A DNA stretch of 64,000 bases from Macropodus opercularis. Its lineage: Eukaryota; Chordata; Actinopteri; Anabantiformes; Osphronemidae. Each line of letters starts with the position of its first letter. Position 1 is the stretch's first letter. A model generated the notes under the pieces. The model made no database searches. It saw nothing but the letters and a program-made list of their open reading frames with translations, and was not told where the DNA came from. The translations under genes were made by a program, and so were the position numbers. The stretch is from assembly GCA_030770545.1 (NCBI GenBank), contig CM061098.1, forward strand, positions 10,399,001 to 10,463,000, in the 5' to 3' direction. Shown one piece after another: positions 14,941 through 26,600 of this stretch.

Positions 14941-14986
14941 AATTACAAAGTGTTAGAACATTCAGTACAAAGTACACTTTGTAATT
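14941..14986. repeat. Perfect inverted repeat, 12-base arms, 22-base loop
   Basis: AATTACAAAGTG at 14941-14952 and its exact complement CACTTTGTAATT at 14975-14986, in AT-rich sequence. Confidence 0.88.
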
Positions 14987-15947
14987 ATACTGTGTGACAA
15001 TATATTTATATATAAGAAGCTAAAGGCTTGAAATTCACAACACAGCAAAATTAAAACAGCACATTTTACAACTAAATTGCATTAAATGAATGAAGTAATG
15101 AGAAAGTGGTTACTTTTCATCCCTCGTGTTTAGGTTTTGTTGGTCTGTATAATACAAAGCTAGTGACAACATAAGGCCAGATACAGTCGTTACCGGACTG
15201 ACGTGATGTGTAATTTGCTGACAGTAATGAAGCATTTCATCGTCTGATCTCACAGCCTTTCATTCGCTGTCAGCCTCATTTTCTGTTATGTCCTTGATCC
15301 TGTCCGACCAGTGCAAATGTCAGTCATCACGCAGCTCCATCCTGTGACACTGTTTCAGTTGCAGTCTTATTAGAGCTCTTCATTAATATTCTCCAGACTC
15401 TAGGCCACCGCCTGTTTAGACGAAGGAGCCTCGCCACACCTTACACTGCTCCTTTTAACAAAACGGCGGCTTGATGTGGTTCTAAGGCCTGAAGACCTCA
15501 GAGGATTGTGTCTCACCTCCTGAATGTGAACACAGTCTGTTGACTCTGTCACGGCTGTTCCATCTCCAAATGCTCCCTGTGGAAACGGAGATCAGATCCG
15601 ATCATTTCCTATCCTCTGGATTTTTATTTTTCTTGTTGAAACATGGTCTGATGTTGATACTTCTCTGTGTACATGATCCCAGAGATCATCTGGTTTGGTG
15701 GCAGACTTATACTGTATATACTACGTTATTTAGAGTTTTTACTCCTCCATTGTTCTGTTTGCTTCGTCAACCGTGGGTTTTATAAGTTTGTCATTTGAAA
15801 AGAAAAAAAAATGTAGTACCTAGTTATATTACGACCACCTTTCCGGTAAATACTTTCTTTCGTACATCACAATGTAAAACCCTGCTCATGTTGCCTTTTC
15901 ATGCCAGCAATGACAAGAGGAATGAAGGCTCTCAACTCCCTGCCAAA

Positions 15948-15953
15948 CACACG

Positions 15954-15985
<32 letters not shown>

Positions 15986-15991
15986 CACACA
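15948..15991. repeat. (CA)n microsatellite with two CACG interruptions
   Basis: About 22 units. If the minus-strand candidate exon at 16068-16184 is real, this would lie in its 3' untranslated part as a TG run. Confidence 0.95.
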
Positions 15992-16067
15992 GGGTTCTGT
16001 TGGCAGGTAGCTTCCTGTCTCAGTATCCAGTCCTCTCTGCTGCAGCGCCAGCCGAGCCAGAGGCCTC

Positions 16068-16184
16068 TCAGTTGCGTTTGAAGTGCAACAAGCTGCCTCT
16101 GTCCTCATCCATGTCGCAGATGAGGAACCTGAGCTTGGCATCAGGAGAGAGAAGGGGCATCCCAGTGCGATCGGCCACAGGAAG
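16068..16184 (-). CDS. Candidate terminal coding exon, unknown gene, minus strand
   Basis: Reading the minus strand, a pyrimidine tract ending ccatttctctcag precedes 38 codons and a TGA. The product starts LPVADRTGMPLLSPDAKLRF and continues LICDMDEDRGSLLHFKRN. Third codon positions are mostly G or C, as in coding DNA. A possible poly(A) signal (AATAAA) lies further along the minus strand near 15625, giving a plausible 3' untranslated part of about 440 bases that includes the CA/TG repeat. I do not recognise the protein. Other open minus-strand segments lie upstream at 16902-17288 and 17705-17896, but I could not join them with convincing splice sites. Confidence 0.3.
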   Translation of the reverse strand, partial: LPVADRTGMPLLSPDAKLRFLICDMDEDRGSLLHFKRN

Positions 16185-17593
16185 CTGAGAGAAATGGCCG
16201 TGTAAAAAGGAAAAAGACATGGCTCCCGCACAGAGGGGCATGTTGTGATCTAAAAAGTGGAGCAAAAGCAGTAAGAGCCTGCCAAGATGCATTAGAGCAT
16301 CAGTGTCACTTCCACTGAGCCTCTGTGTAGATTGAGTGTTTGTGTCCAATCAGCTTAGGAGAGTTACTTCATGATCGTCTTTCTAAATCCGTCCAGACAC
16401 GGTTTTGTGTTCTGCCATTTTTCTCCTTTGTCTTTCTGCTTTTGTTTTTTATTCTAATCCGTTTTTAAGTTGGGGTTTTTCTTCTTGTTGTGACATTCCC
16501 CAAATTGCGTTTGCACCTGAAGACACAAAATCTTTAAATACCGATTTGATGCATGTCTGCATCTCTTGGAAGCACCTGGAGCAGTTCAGTGCTGAGGGAC
16601 GACTTGAACTTAGAGCTGGATTAAAAATGTGAATCTTCTACACTCTACAAGATTCTAGTAAGTTTTCTTGATCTCCTGTACTGTGACATATTCGAGTTAA
16701 TGAATTCAAAAGCATCATGTCCAGACAGAACACACAGACAAGTTGTGCCTCGATATACACGTAATGGGCACCCTTAGAGAAACACACATATTATATTCAC
16801 AGTCAGACAGAGGAAAGATCAGAGATCAGATGTACACAGACGGTTCAGTGCAGACGGTGCCGTTCACATCTCTATTGGCGTCTGGACCAGAAGAGGAGAC
16901 ATCAGGTAATTAAAAAGCAAAGTGAGAGAAAGAACAAGAGGGGGCGGGAGCGGGGGCGCTGGGGAGAGTGGGAGGGAAGGAGAGAACGAGGCCAGTAGGG
17001 AGAAAGATAATGGACAACCTCATGCAGCTTCGCCTGAAAACATAACTTGTCATTAACGTTGCCATCAGCAGCCACCATGTTAAAGCCCGTGGGTTCGGCC
17101 AAAAAGCCTGTGACACGCGACGCAGAGTTGTCCTGGAGGGACAGCTGCACCACATTTGTATTTTTTGGCATCCAAACTTTTAGATGGGCTTCGATTTGCT
17201 TGTGTCTGCATATTACTGTGCGCGTCCATCGTGACGGGTACAAACCTTCAGTGCATAGGTTTGCGTGTCTGTCCACGTGCCCGACCACTGGTTAAATATT
17301 AAGCTGGTGACAGAGATCCGTCTCTTCCCACGTCCTTCAGTCCAGTCTGAGAGACGGACAGAGATGAGGAGTGAGAGACAATAAGCTTCCGTTATGAAAA
17401 TGCAGTATGTTTTCATCTTCTGTTTGTTTGCTGTCGTTATGGCAGCGGTAAGTGAAGTTAGCCTGTGTCAGGTACCTGTTGGTGTGACCTGCGTCTTTGA
17501 AGCTGACAAGCGCTCGAAAAAACACACTGAGGAATTTGGATGGTTCACTTTCACACACCCACACAGGCTGACACACATGCACAGGGAGACTGA

Positions 17594-17620
17594 ACACACA
17601 CACACACACACACACACACA
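17594..17620. repeat. (CA)n microsatellite
   Basis: About 13 pure CA units. Confidence 0.95.
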
Positions 17621-17939
17621 GGCTAAAGGAGTTCTCAGATATATGCACCACACAAAGCACAGCAGGTTGGACTCGCACAAAAGTGTTGAAATCTGACTTG
17701 ACTGTCAGTCAAAATAGCGCATACGGTCAATGAGGAGCCTGCTCTCACAGACAGATGAAGACTCGTCTTCTGGCCCGAAGCCACGTTCGCAAAAATTATT
17801 AGCATCAACCTTTAAATACGGCTTCCAAAATGCTGCCAGAGGAATCGGGTCTCTAAACCTTCGCCTGTAAACAAAGCGGACCTGAGGGTCCAACATGCCG
17901 GTTCCAAGATGAATAAGTAAAACAAAACGTCAAACGCGC

Positions 17940-18040
17940 ACATTATTCATGCGGCGCGGTCCGTTCGGACCACGTGTGCCGTTGCCCCGGCGCGGTAAGG
18001 CGAGGCAGCAGCGGCCTGGCAGGTTTGAAGCGGGTCTCTC
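17940..18040. promoter_or_regulatory. CpG-rich patch, possible promoter or enhancer
   Basis: Densest run of CG dinucleotides noticed in the window. It includes the palindrome GGTCCGTTCGGACC (17958-17971) and an E-box CACGTG next to it. The minus-strand candidate exons at 17.9 to 16.1 kb lie downstream of it on that strand, as they would if it were a promoter. No TATA box or known start site identified. Confidence 0.25.
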
Positions 18041-18601
18041 TTCTGTAAGCTGTGTAAATATTTCATCAGTCCAGGCGCCTGTGCTAAGCCGAGCCACAGC
18101 GCTAACATGTCATTGACCATTAGTGCTAACCTGCTGCTTCTGCTTCTTGGCTTTATCCTCTCCTGCTTTTGTTCCACGCAACTTTGCTGCTGTGTGTTTT
18201 GGTGTCGGCATATAATTGTCTTTACAAACTACTATCGTGTCGAGATGACAAACTCCTGTAGTTGCAGTGATTGTCATGCAGCTATAGGCGACTGTCGCAG
18301 AGCGGAAATGAGAGGATAGAAGTTGACCTGATCAAAAAAACTGGCTGTTGTCGCCGAAGACTGTTGTTCATTTCCTGCTTCCAGCCGACTCCCCTTGTTT
18401 AACCAGGCCCGTCCCAGAAGCCTAACCATGTGCTTTTTATTGCAGCCATGACGGGAAACCTCCACTAACTCTACCAAAGCTTTTCATCCAAACCATGACC
18501 TTTCTCCAAAGTTAACATAGTGACCGTCACGATGCGCTGGACGCAAAATATGCACAAATGTTTGAATCATTTTAGGAACTTTAGTTTTCTGTCTTTTATA
18601 A

Positions 18602-18603
<2 letters not shown>

Positions 18604-18666
<63 letters not shown>
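18604..18666. repeat. (CA)n microsatellite, longest pure run in the window
   Basis: About 31 uninterrupted CA units, followed after 120 bases by a shorter run at 18784-18813. Confidence 0.97.
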
Positions 18667-18668
<2 letters not shown>

Positions 18669-18783
18669 CACAAATTGGATCAATGTAGAGAACAACAAGC
18701 CCGAGCTGTCAACTGAGGCACAGTCTGAGTCCAATCGATCCAGAAGCAGACCTTATTGGTGTACACTTTATTTGGGCTGGAAC

Positions 18784-18813
18784 ACAGACACACACACACA
18801 CACACGCACACAC
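18784..18813. repeat. (CA)n microsatellite
   Basis: About 15 units with a GA and a CG interruption. Confidence 0.9.
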
Positions 18814-20039
18814 ATCATGATCCATGAACTTTAGGAATATTTTACAGTGGCTTCGTCATTGTTGCTAATCTCTACCACATAGATGCTTCACCCTTGTGTG
18901 TTTGTCTTGTCTGTCAGAGCGTGTTTCTGGAGAATATCGAGTGAGTTGACGGATAAAACAGGAATCTTAAAGACTCCCAGCGCTGCACTTAACCTGCCGA
19001 TGACTCACACAGACACAAAACGAGGAGGTGGGGAGGTGGAGGGGACGTGAAGCTGTCAGCTCGTTGCTGGGTATCAAGTCTTTCATGTCTAGAAGCCCGG
19101 ACAACTTATCCATGTCCAGCAGTGCGTTGCTGCCTCATCATTCTCGTATGTTCTGCTGAATAAGGCCAGAGTTTGGGACAACCGGTAAAACTGGACAAAA
19201 GAAGTGTCAAAAGTAAATGTGTGATGGAGCCAAATTATCGTTATTTAGCTACAGTTCATCAGTTCTGGAGATCAGTGTTAAACTTTCAATCTTAAAGCTT
19301 AATAACACTGCTGGGAAACAGACTTTGATTAGATTGAACTTGTTCTTTAAATTAGAAACGCACACACAAATATTCCAAACTCGACGTTCGTTAGCTTTTT
19401 CCGGAGCTTTTGATCATGTTACATCAAAAGCCTTCCTCAGCAAATGGGATTGTTGAGGCGTCATCAGGTTAATTTGAATTTGAGACCCGTGTTCCATAAC
19501 ACTTCATTACCCAATAACATCCTGTTGTGCAGTTTGTGTAGCTGCATTTGCAATTAACCAAAAACACAATCTAGACCGAACCGACGCTAGACCTGACATC
19601 TTGACTAGACAGATGCAAACGCGCACCGTTAAAGCACATAAGGAAACACCTGAACATCACAACATGGACTCCAGAGCGTCTGACGGCGCTGTGGCTCAGT
19701 AGCTACGGTAGTGCACCAGGTACTCACACAGTCCGACCTTTGTTTTGGGAATCGATTGAAGGGTCAGGTGATATTGTCTTCATGGGGCCACTCCCTCCTC
19801 AGGCTGCTCTGGGCTGAACTGCTCCCACTGTTTGCTTCTGATAATGGCTCGGTCTAAAAGAAAGGTAAGGTCCATGTCTAAATGTAGTGTTTTAGCTAAT
19901 CAAAGCCGAATTATTGATTCTCTAGTGAATTATGCAGACAGGAAAATTAGATATAGATACAATGGTAAACACAGACACGGCTACACAGCAGTAGACGGGA
20001 AAATGAAACGGTGAGGAGAAGGGGACGGTGTGGCCTTTA

Positions 20040-20480
20040 TTGCTCTGGCTGTTTGCCAGGCCTCTCACTCTCCGTACCTTCCCCCTCCTGTTTCATTCCC
20101 TTTTCTCCATGTTTATATCATTCCCATCACTCCTAGCCTGATGTCTCTGTCCTTGAGTCTGCAGCGCTCATCTCTTTATTTCACCCCTTGCTTGCTTCCT
20201 TCCTTCCTTCCTTCCTGTGTTCCTCCCTCGCCTCCTCTTTCCAGCCTTTACCTGCTGTCCTCTCCACTCTGTGCCGCACCCATTACACTTTTCTTCTCCC
20301 TGTTGCTATGACATTAGCTAGTAGCTGTAGCAGTGTCAAGCTGGTCTTGAGGGATGAGACTAAAGAGCTAACTCTTGCTCTTTTCATTTAATTACTCCTC
20401 CCTCTCCTTCCCCTCGCCTCCATCCCTCCTCCCAGCCTGGTTCCCCAGTACATCACACCGTGCCTTCCACTCCCTCCCCT
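20040..20480. repeat. Pyrimidine-rich region with a (TTCC)n core
   Basis: Most of the + strand here is C or T, with a pure TTCC run at about 20196-20216. Low-complexity sequence; the short open frames in it follow from the lack of purines, not from coding. Confidence 0.8.
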
Positions 20481-22383
20481 CTTTTTGTGTCTCATCTTTA
20501 TGCATCTTCTGTCAGTGACTCTTTTTGTATGTGACTCTGGTTATCTTCATGCCTCCTCCCCGTCATGTGTGGTTTGTTTCTTTCCCCCCCGTCTCTCAGG
20601 CTTCACCCTCCAAAACCCGTACAGGCGTCGCATAATATCACACCCACAACTTTCCTTTGAGCCTATTTGGATCACGCGCCATTCGACAAATACACATAAA
20701 GTGAGCTTGACTGCGTCGCTCGTGCTGTGCACATGCGTTTACGGACAAAGTGTGGCCACGTCCGCTGCGCTCGTGTCCATTTCTGTGTGTTGGCCTAGGC
20801 TTGACCTTGATTACCACGGTGACGGTGAGCCTCCTCATTAGCGCTGGACTGGAGGAAACATTTGGGTAATGAGGGAACAGTATTGCCCTTAGGCACACAA
20901 ACACACACAAATAGATAGATAGGTACACGCGCGCACACACAGATGCCAATGCACCGCTTCGTATTAGTGCTTGAATGCACCTGCTGACACCTGCGCTTAT
21001 GCAAGATCTCATACATAATCCTGAAGTACACACACACACAGTCCTTGTGAGTACATCTCAGTCTCATGGCCCCCCACTCAGTTGTCTCGCCTCACCTTCT
21101 GTTTAGTGTTTTTTCTCTCCCACACACATTCTGCCTCTTCCCCCTCGTCCCTGTCTTCCTCTCACTGTTCTGCCCACCAGACAGACCTTGTAGACCTCGC
21201 TGCCCACTGAGCTCCTACAGGCCTGGAACATCCCAGTGTCGCCCTCTGGTGGTGGTGGTGCTCACATCTCAGGCTTGACTCATTCACGCGGGATTTCATG
21301 CAATGTAAACCCAATGCGGTGCGGCTCCAGTCTGATCCGAGTCTTTGTCGTATATGCTGTAGCGTAAATGTCTCTACACCTTTCTCCAGCTAATCCGATC
21401 ACAGTGTCAGCTGACGCGTTCCTTGATCGTCCTCAAGATGTCACTACAGCCGGACGATAATTCTGGTGTTTTTTTGCTACATGCCAGTCGAGCTGCATGG
21501 TGCTAAGCTGTGACTACAGAGGGAATTATAGACTGTTGGGTTTCCCATCACGCACATCAGTAGCCTCCTGTCATCTGGTTGGACTCCCCTTCATTCAGTC
21601 CTGCTTCTGGTTTTGGTTCCCTTCCAGATCTAGCGCCTCTGGTTTGACTCAAGACAAACTCTTCAAACGCCATGTGATGCTCAAGCCTCCAGGAATGGCA
21701 CTAAGTAATGAAGTAATATTGGCACAGTGAGCAAAACGCAGTACTGCGACTTGCCAAAAAGCATGTTCCCGCAGAGACTCGTTGCAAAAGGAATCAGTGT
21801 AAAACAGACAATTTCTGCGAGTGCCCCAAACACGGTAAATTGAGTCAGTTTATTATCTAAATTTGATCCCTTTGGTCCATTATCACTTGTTAAGTCTAGA
21901 AAGGGCGACGTTATTATATTATTTTATCCGTCAGTCATTCTATTATACCCCCTCAGTCCTCTCAGCTCAGTGAGAGACTGGAGAAGGATGCTAGTGTATG
22001 TGCTCTGTGGCAGCGTGAAGGAAGGGAACATTGCATAGAAATGAACGGGCAGAGGTTTTTAAGCTGGAATCCCCATCTGAAAGCCAAAACCCTTCACTTA
22101 AGAGCAGCTCAGCATCTGGAACTAGACACAACACAGATTCAGCAGGAGCTGGAGTAAGACTGATGCGTTTCAGGTTCAGAGCCTTGGTGAGGCTGACGTG
22201 TCAGGAGAAGAGATGTTCGGATGGGAACCATGTGTTGTGACCTACAGTAGGAGCATGTGGTTACCTCTGAGTCTGAGCTAAGCGTGATTGAACTACCTTT
22301 GCCTGCGTTAGAGTCCAGATGGGGCTCTGTCCTGCAACTGTTTTCATTTGTTTCAAAGATTGCTGAGGATTTCTGACACAGTC

Positions 22384-22463
<80 letters not shown>
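22384..22463. repeat. (AAT)n microsatellite, about 27 units
   Basis: Uninterrupted AAT/TAA array directly abutting the 5' end of the SINE. A shorter run of the same unit (22841-22856) directly follows its 3' end. Confidence 0.97.
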
Positions 22464-22840
22464 GGGCGGCACGGTGGTGTGGTGGTTAGCGCTGTCGCCT
22501 CACAGCAAGAAGGTCCCGGGTTCGATTCCCGGAGGCGACCGGGGGCCTTTCTGTGTGGAGTTTGCATGTTCTCCCCGTGTCTGCGTGGGTTTACTCCGGG
22601 GTCTCCGGTTTCCTCCCACAGTCAAAAGACATGCAGTTAGGTCAATTGGTTGGATGCGTAAATTGCCCATAGGTGTGAGTGTGTGTATGACTGTGATTGT
22701 GTGTCTATATATGTGGCCCTGCGATGGACTGGCGATCTGTCCAGGGTGTACCCTGCCTCTCGCCCAAAGCCAGCTGGGATAGGCTCCAGCACGCCCGCGA
22801 CCCCTTCGGGGAAAAAGCGGAAGAAGATGGATGGATGGAT
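22464..22840 (+). mobile_element. tRNA-derived SINE (teleost type)
   Basis: About 377 bases, beginning GGGCGGCACGGTGG. It has an A-box-like GTGGTTAGCGCT near 22482-22493 and a perfect RNA polymerase III B box GGTTCGATTCC at 22519-22529. A tRNA-unrelated body follows (TTTGCATGTTCTCCCCGTGT; AGCTGGGATAGGCTCCAGC), and it ends in a GGAT-type tail (GATGGATGGATGGAT). This wording is very common in spiny-rayed fish genomes and resembles the AFC-type SINEs, from memory. It looks full length, but target-site duplications cannot be read because both flanks are AAT repeats. Confidence 0.85.
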
Positions 22841-22856
22841 AATAATAATAATAATA
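22841..22856. repeat. Short (AAT)n run after the SINE
   Basis: Same trinucleotide as the array on the other side, about five units. It suggests that the SINE landed inside one AAT array, or that its tail seeded a new one. Confidence 0.9.
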
Positions 22857-23008
22857 AACAGCACACGCTCTGTGGAAGAACGGAAACTCACCCTTGATTA
22901 GCACTTTTGTCCATTATTGTTGGTTTGTGATTTCTGGGTAATGGGTATGATCCCAGACAACTCAGACAGGAACAGTACAAGGATCGAGCCGTTGATTAGC
23001 TGTAAAAC

Positions 23009-23018
23009 TTTATTTATT
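23009..23018 (-). terminator. Tandem poly(A) signals on the minus strand
   Basis: Two overlapping AATAAA hexamers read on the minus strand (AATAAATAAA), about 440 bases after the stop codon of the candidate exon 23449-23641. The motif is common by chance in AT-rich DNA. Confidence 0.3.
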
Positions 23019-23448
23019 TATAACTACAGCAGAACAAGCTCACAGTATAGACTAGAAAGTTAAATGTGCTTTACAAGGTTTCTTAAACTACTTGGAAGAT
23101 CATTTCATTATGATACTTGTTTTGCCAATAGCTAAAAATATCCAATAACTGAACTCAAAGGATTTACTTGCTTTAAACAAATGCAAATGTAAGCTGAGGA
23201 TTCTACTCCACCAATTTTACAACATTGTGTAATAACAAAACTGATTGTATGCCTAGCAATCATAAAAAAAAACTTGCATTGAAAACTAGTGGACTACAGA
23301 CAGTAGGAAGTAGGCAGGGAATGCACCTTTAGGCAGGACATGGTCAGCAAAGTCATTGCTAAAAGCATTAGGGAGCAGAAACCTCCCCAAAAAGACAAAG
23401 TGTCTGAGACCATTATATTATCCACCAGAGCAGGATGCTTTAGGTTAA

Positions 23449-23641
23449 TTAACGTGAAGGACATCTTTGACATGTGAATGGAGGTGAACACCTCCCACTT
23501 TTTTTGTAAACACTGCTTTGCAATATGTATGTTAGCAGGTAAGTCTGTGCAGACACCTCACGCTCAGCGTCTGTCTTCCTACTCTCCATCAGGCCAACAA
23601 GAGTCTCCCAGTTTTCCTGCTTTGATTGCTTCCTTCTCCCT
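23449..23641 (-). CDS. Candidate terminal coding exon, unknown gene, minus strand
   Basis: On the minus strand a strong acceptor (ctcctctctctatttttag) is followed by an open frame of 63 residues that stops at 23449. It begins GRRKQSKQENWETLVGLMES, then RKTDAEREVSAQTYLLTYIL, and ends with a cysteine-containing tail. The middle part looks helical and amphipathic. Two overlapping AATAAA signals lie about 440 bases further along the minus strand (23009-23018), so acceptor, frame, stop and poly(A) signal are in the right order for a last exon. No family recognised and no upstream exon secured, so it may be chance or a non-coding transcript. Confidence 0.28.
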
Positions 23642-26600
23642 CTAAAAATAGAGAGAGGAGAAAAAGGGATGGATACATTAAAGAAAACAACTTGCCTACA
23701 TGGCATGAAGAGCTCAACGATTAATAGAGTAAATGACTAAAGAAAAGAACATTTCAAGCAAATATGCAAAAGCTTTGCTGGTAAATTATTTGCTGCTATT
23801 CGTAGTCTTATGTAACATTAATTAGATTTTCTTTGCACTTTTGCATGTCGGTTGATGGATATGATTTATGGGAGTGGGTTCTCTATAACCAACGATTAAT
23901 AAGTCAAAACATGCTGCATAAATCTTATCTGATAATAATAATCAACAACAAACAAACCAGGGAAAGTAAATACACAAGTTTATGCTGATTAGTTAAACAG
24001 AACTCAAAGGAAACGTAATTATGACACAGCCGGGAGTGTTTTGCCTGAGGATCAGAGAGTATGAGACTGTTTAAATGCAAGTCAGCATTAATTCATCTAG
24101 TTGTGTTTTAGGCCTGCAGACAAAACTAACTCTAGCTATGTAATCACACTCAGTGAGTCTAGTCTTTCTCTCTTACATCACAATTGTTCAATGATACTTA
24201 TAGGAGGCAGAACTTGAGATTAAATTCCTTTTTCAACACCAGGTTATATGTTTGAAGAACATCAAGTACTAATTCTTTCATGGAGGAGCATGACAAAGTG
24301 CTCTGAAAAGGAGAGAGCGAGTCGGATGGAGGCAGTGAGGCTTTGACGTTGTGCAGGCACATAGCAACACCAGCGCCTGTGGACGTCCGCATGTTGATTT
24401 TGGACCACAATAGTACAGCAGGAAGCCAGCGGTCAAACACTTCCACCATCACACATTTAGTCCATCGCCACATGCAGAGAGAAAGAAATCCAAAAGTACT
24501 CTGCAGTGGTCAAAGAGACAGACAAGCAGACAGGACGTGCAGTGTTTGATCTAAACCATGAGGTCAGGAAATCTCAGCGAGAGGACAAATAGCACCTGAC
24601 AGTACAGAATGAACTGGCCTCAAAGAGCGAGCTTGTTCTGATCTACCTCACATTGTGCTGCTTCGCAGGCCTAGACCATTTGCAGGATTTTAACATTTAC
24701 ACATCCGCTCTCGTGTTGCATCGGTTCCTTGGCCTGTGAGACCAATCCTGTGACCTCCTGGTGGTGGTAACAGACCTCTGCTTGCACGTCTAGCAACAGT
24801 GTGCTCGCATGTGTAGGAACAGCTTCCAGTGTGCGCGTCCGCGTCCGATGGGTCAAAAGGGTGGAGATCAGAGGGACAGGTACCAGTTAAAGCCCACATC
24901 TGATTGGCTCTTGTTCGTGCCCAGGGGTTGTTTGATTGGCTGTCAGGTCCAGCAGTCAGCGCAGTGAGCAGGTAGGGGAGGGTCTGCACTCTGCTCTGTT
25001 GCTAGGTTACAGGTAAACCCAGTAGATGTGGAGATGCAGAGATGGAGTAGAGATACGGATGAGGTTGGGTGTGGATCTGTGTGTGGAGGGATTGTCGTCG
25101 TCAGGGTGCGGTTGCTCGACTGAGGGTCAGGGTGGAGGGACTGTGACAGGAGGGAAGCGACAAGTGTGAGAGAACATAAAAAGAAAACATTTATTGCGTT
25201 TTAGCACATCACACTTGGTTTATATATTTCCAGCATCCAAATTCCCAGTTTTCCTACTATGAGTAAAGCACCAAATATGCTTCTTTTAGCCATTTTTAAC
25301 AAATGGCACCAAATGTTTGTATGTGCAGTACCAACTTCATCACATGCCAGTGGCCTCCTCAGACTTTACTGGTGTAGCGGTGTAATTATGACAGCAGACC
25401 CCAGGCCTGTGGTTGTTGTGTAATTCATTAAAGCTCTGTTGTATTAATAACAGAGTGCTTCAGACAATACTGCTCTGAGTTCAGCTGTTGCTTTGCACTT
25501 AGATTGCAATCACAGAGCGGTCCGGGCATTTATCAACCTGGAAGACCGCACACACAAATGTAAACACATGGAAATACACCCGCTGATCGATGGCTGGGCC
25601 GGGCCGGTGAGAGGGATTGATGGGTGTTTGGCTGTGAGTGTGTGCGGGTGCCCTGGCATGAGCACACACAGGCTAAAGATTTGTAAACATTGACCTCCTC
25701 CATTTGAAATGTGGGTCACTCTTGTCCTGTGTCTGTGGATGTTCTGTTTTCTGACATATTTCAGGCTTTTCACACTGAGCGATTACAAACTCTTGGATCG
25801 GGCTCGTTCCACAGCTTTCAACTGCATCTCACTCTCCCCCTCAGCACATGGAATTTCCTTAGTTGTCATAGAGTACAGGACACTCTGTCTGATCTGTCCC
25901 TCTCTATCAGTCTATCTATAAAGTCTCCATGGCAACGAAGCAAACTCCATCACCCAGGAGGACACTCCGAGCCTGACAGGCAGTCATTCCTGCGCCGCCT
26001 GCCTCTGGTGCACTGCCCGACGATCGGTTTGCTCTGCAACCCAAAGGGAGGCAGCCTGGATGCTGGAGTCCACCCTGTAGTGGGTTTGTTCCAACAACAT
26101 CACGTTCATGTTAAACTGAACAGAACCCGGCCTTCTGCCACCGTTTTACAGGACATCTGTAAATACCTGAGACTCATGGAAAGTGTGGATGCTTTTGATG
26201 ACTGGATCTTGTAAACATTCCCCACAGTTGTCCTGACGCCTCGGCGCTGGTCAGGCCAAGAACATTTGGCTGTCTGGGAAAGCTGTCAGACTGCCGAGGG
26301 AAGAGGAACGAAGGGACGAGAGGAGGGAGAGAGAAAACATTCCAGTTACTGTAATTCGTGAATTCCTTCCTCTCTCTACTGCTTTTCTCTGTGTGCGGCG
26401 CCCTGCGAGTCCTCTCAGCTCTTTTCTCTGTTATCCTTCTCTCCACAAATTTTCTCTCCTCTAATTTCCGACCCTTCTAAATTCTCACCTGTCATCTTCA
26501 AATTGCCTCATTTTTACTTACCTCTTTTCATACCTGTCACCTCCTCCCAGCTGGTTCTCACACATTCCTTCTGCCTTAACTCCTCAGCTAATACAGTTCC

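Noticed and set aside
22475..22540. tRNA gene
   Set aside because: The A and B boxes belong to the tRNA-derived head of the SINE; there is no proper acceptor stem or anticodon arm.
22139..22567. Poly-isoleucine open frame on the minus strand
   Set aside because: It is the AAT array and the SINE read as protein.
25711..26214. 167-residue open frame, among the longest in the window
   Set aside because: Frames of this length are expected by chance a few times in 64 kb on both strands. It has low-complexity Ser/Leu stretches and no recognisable motif.
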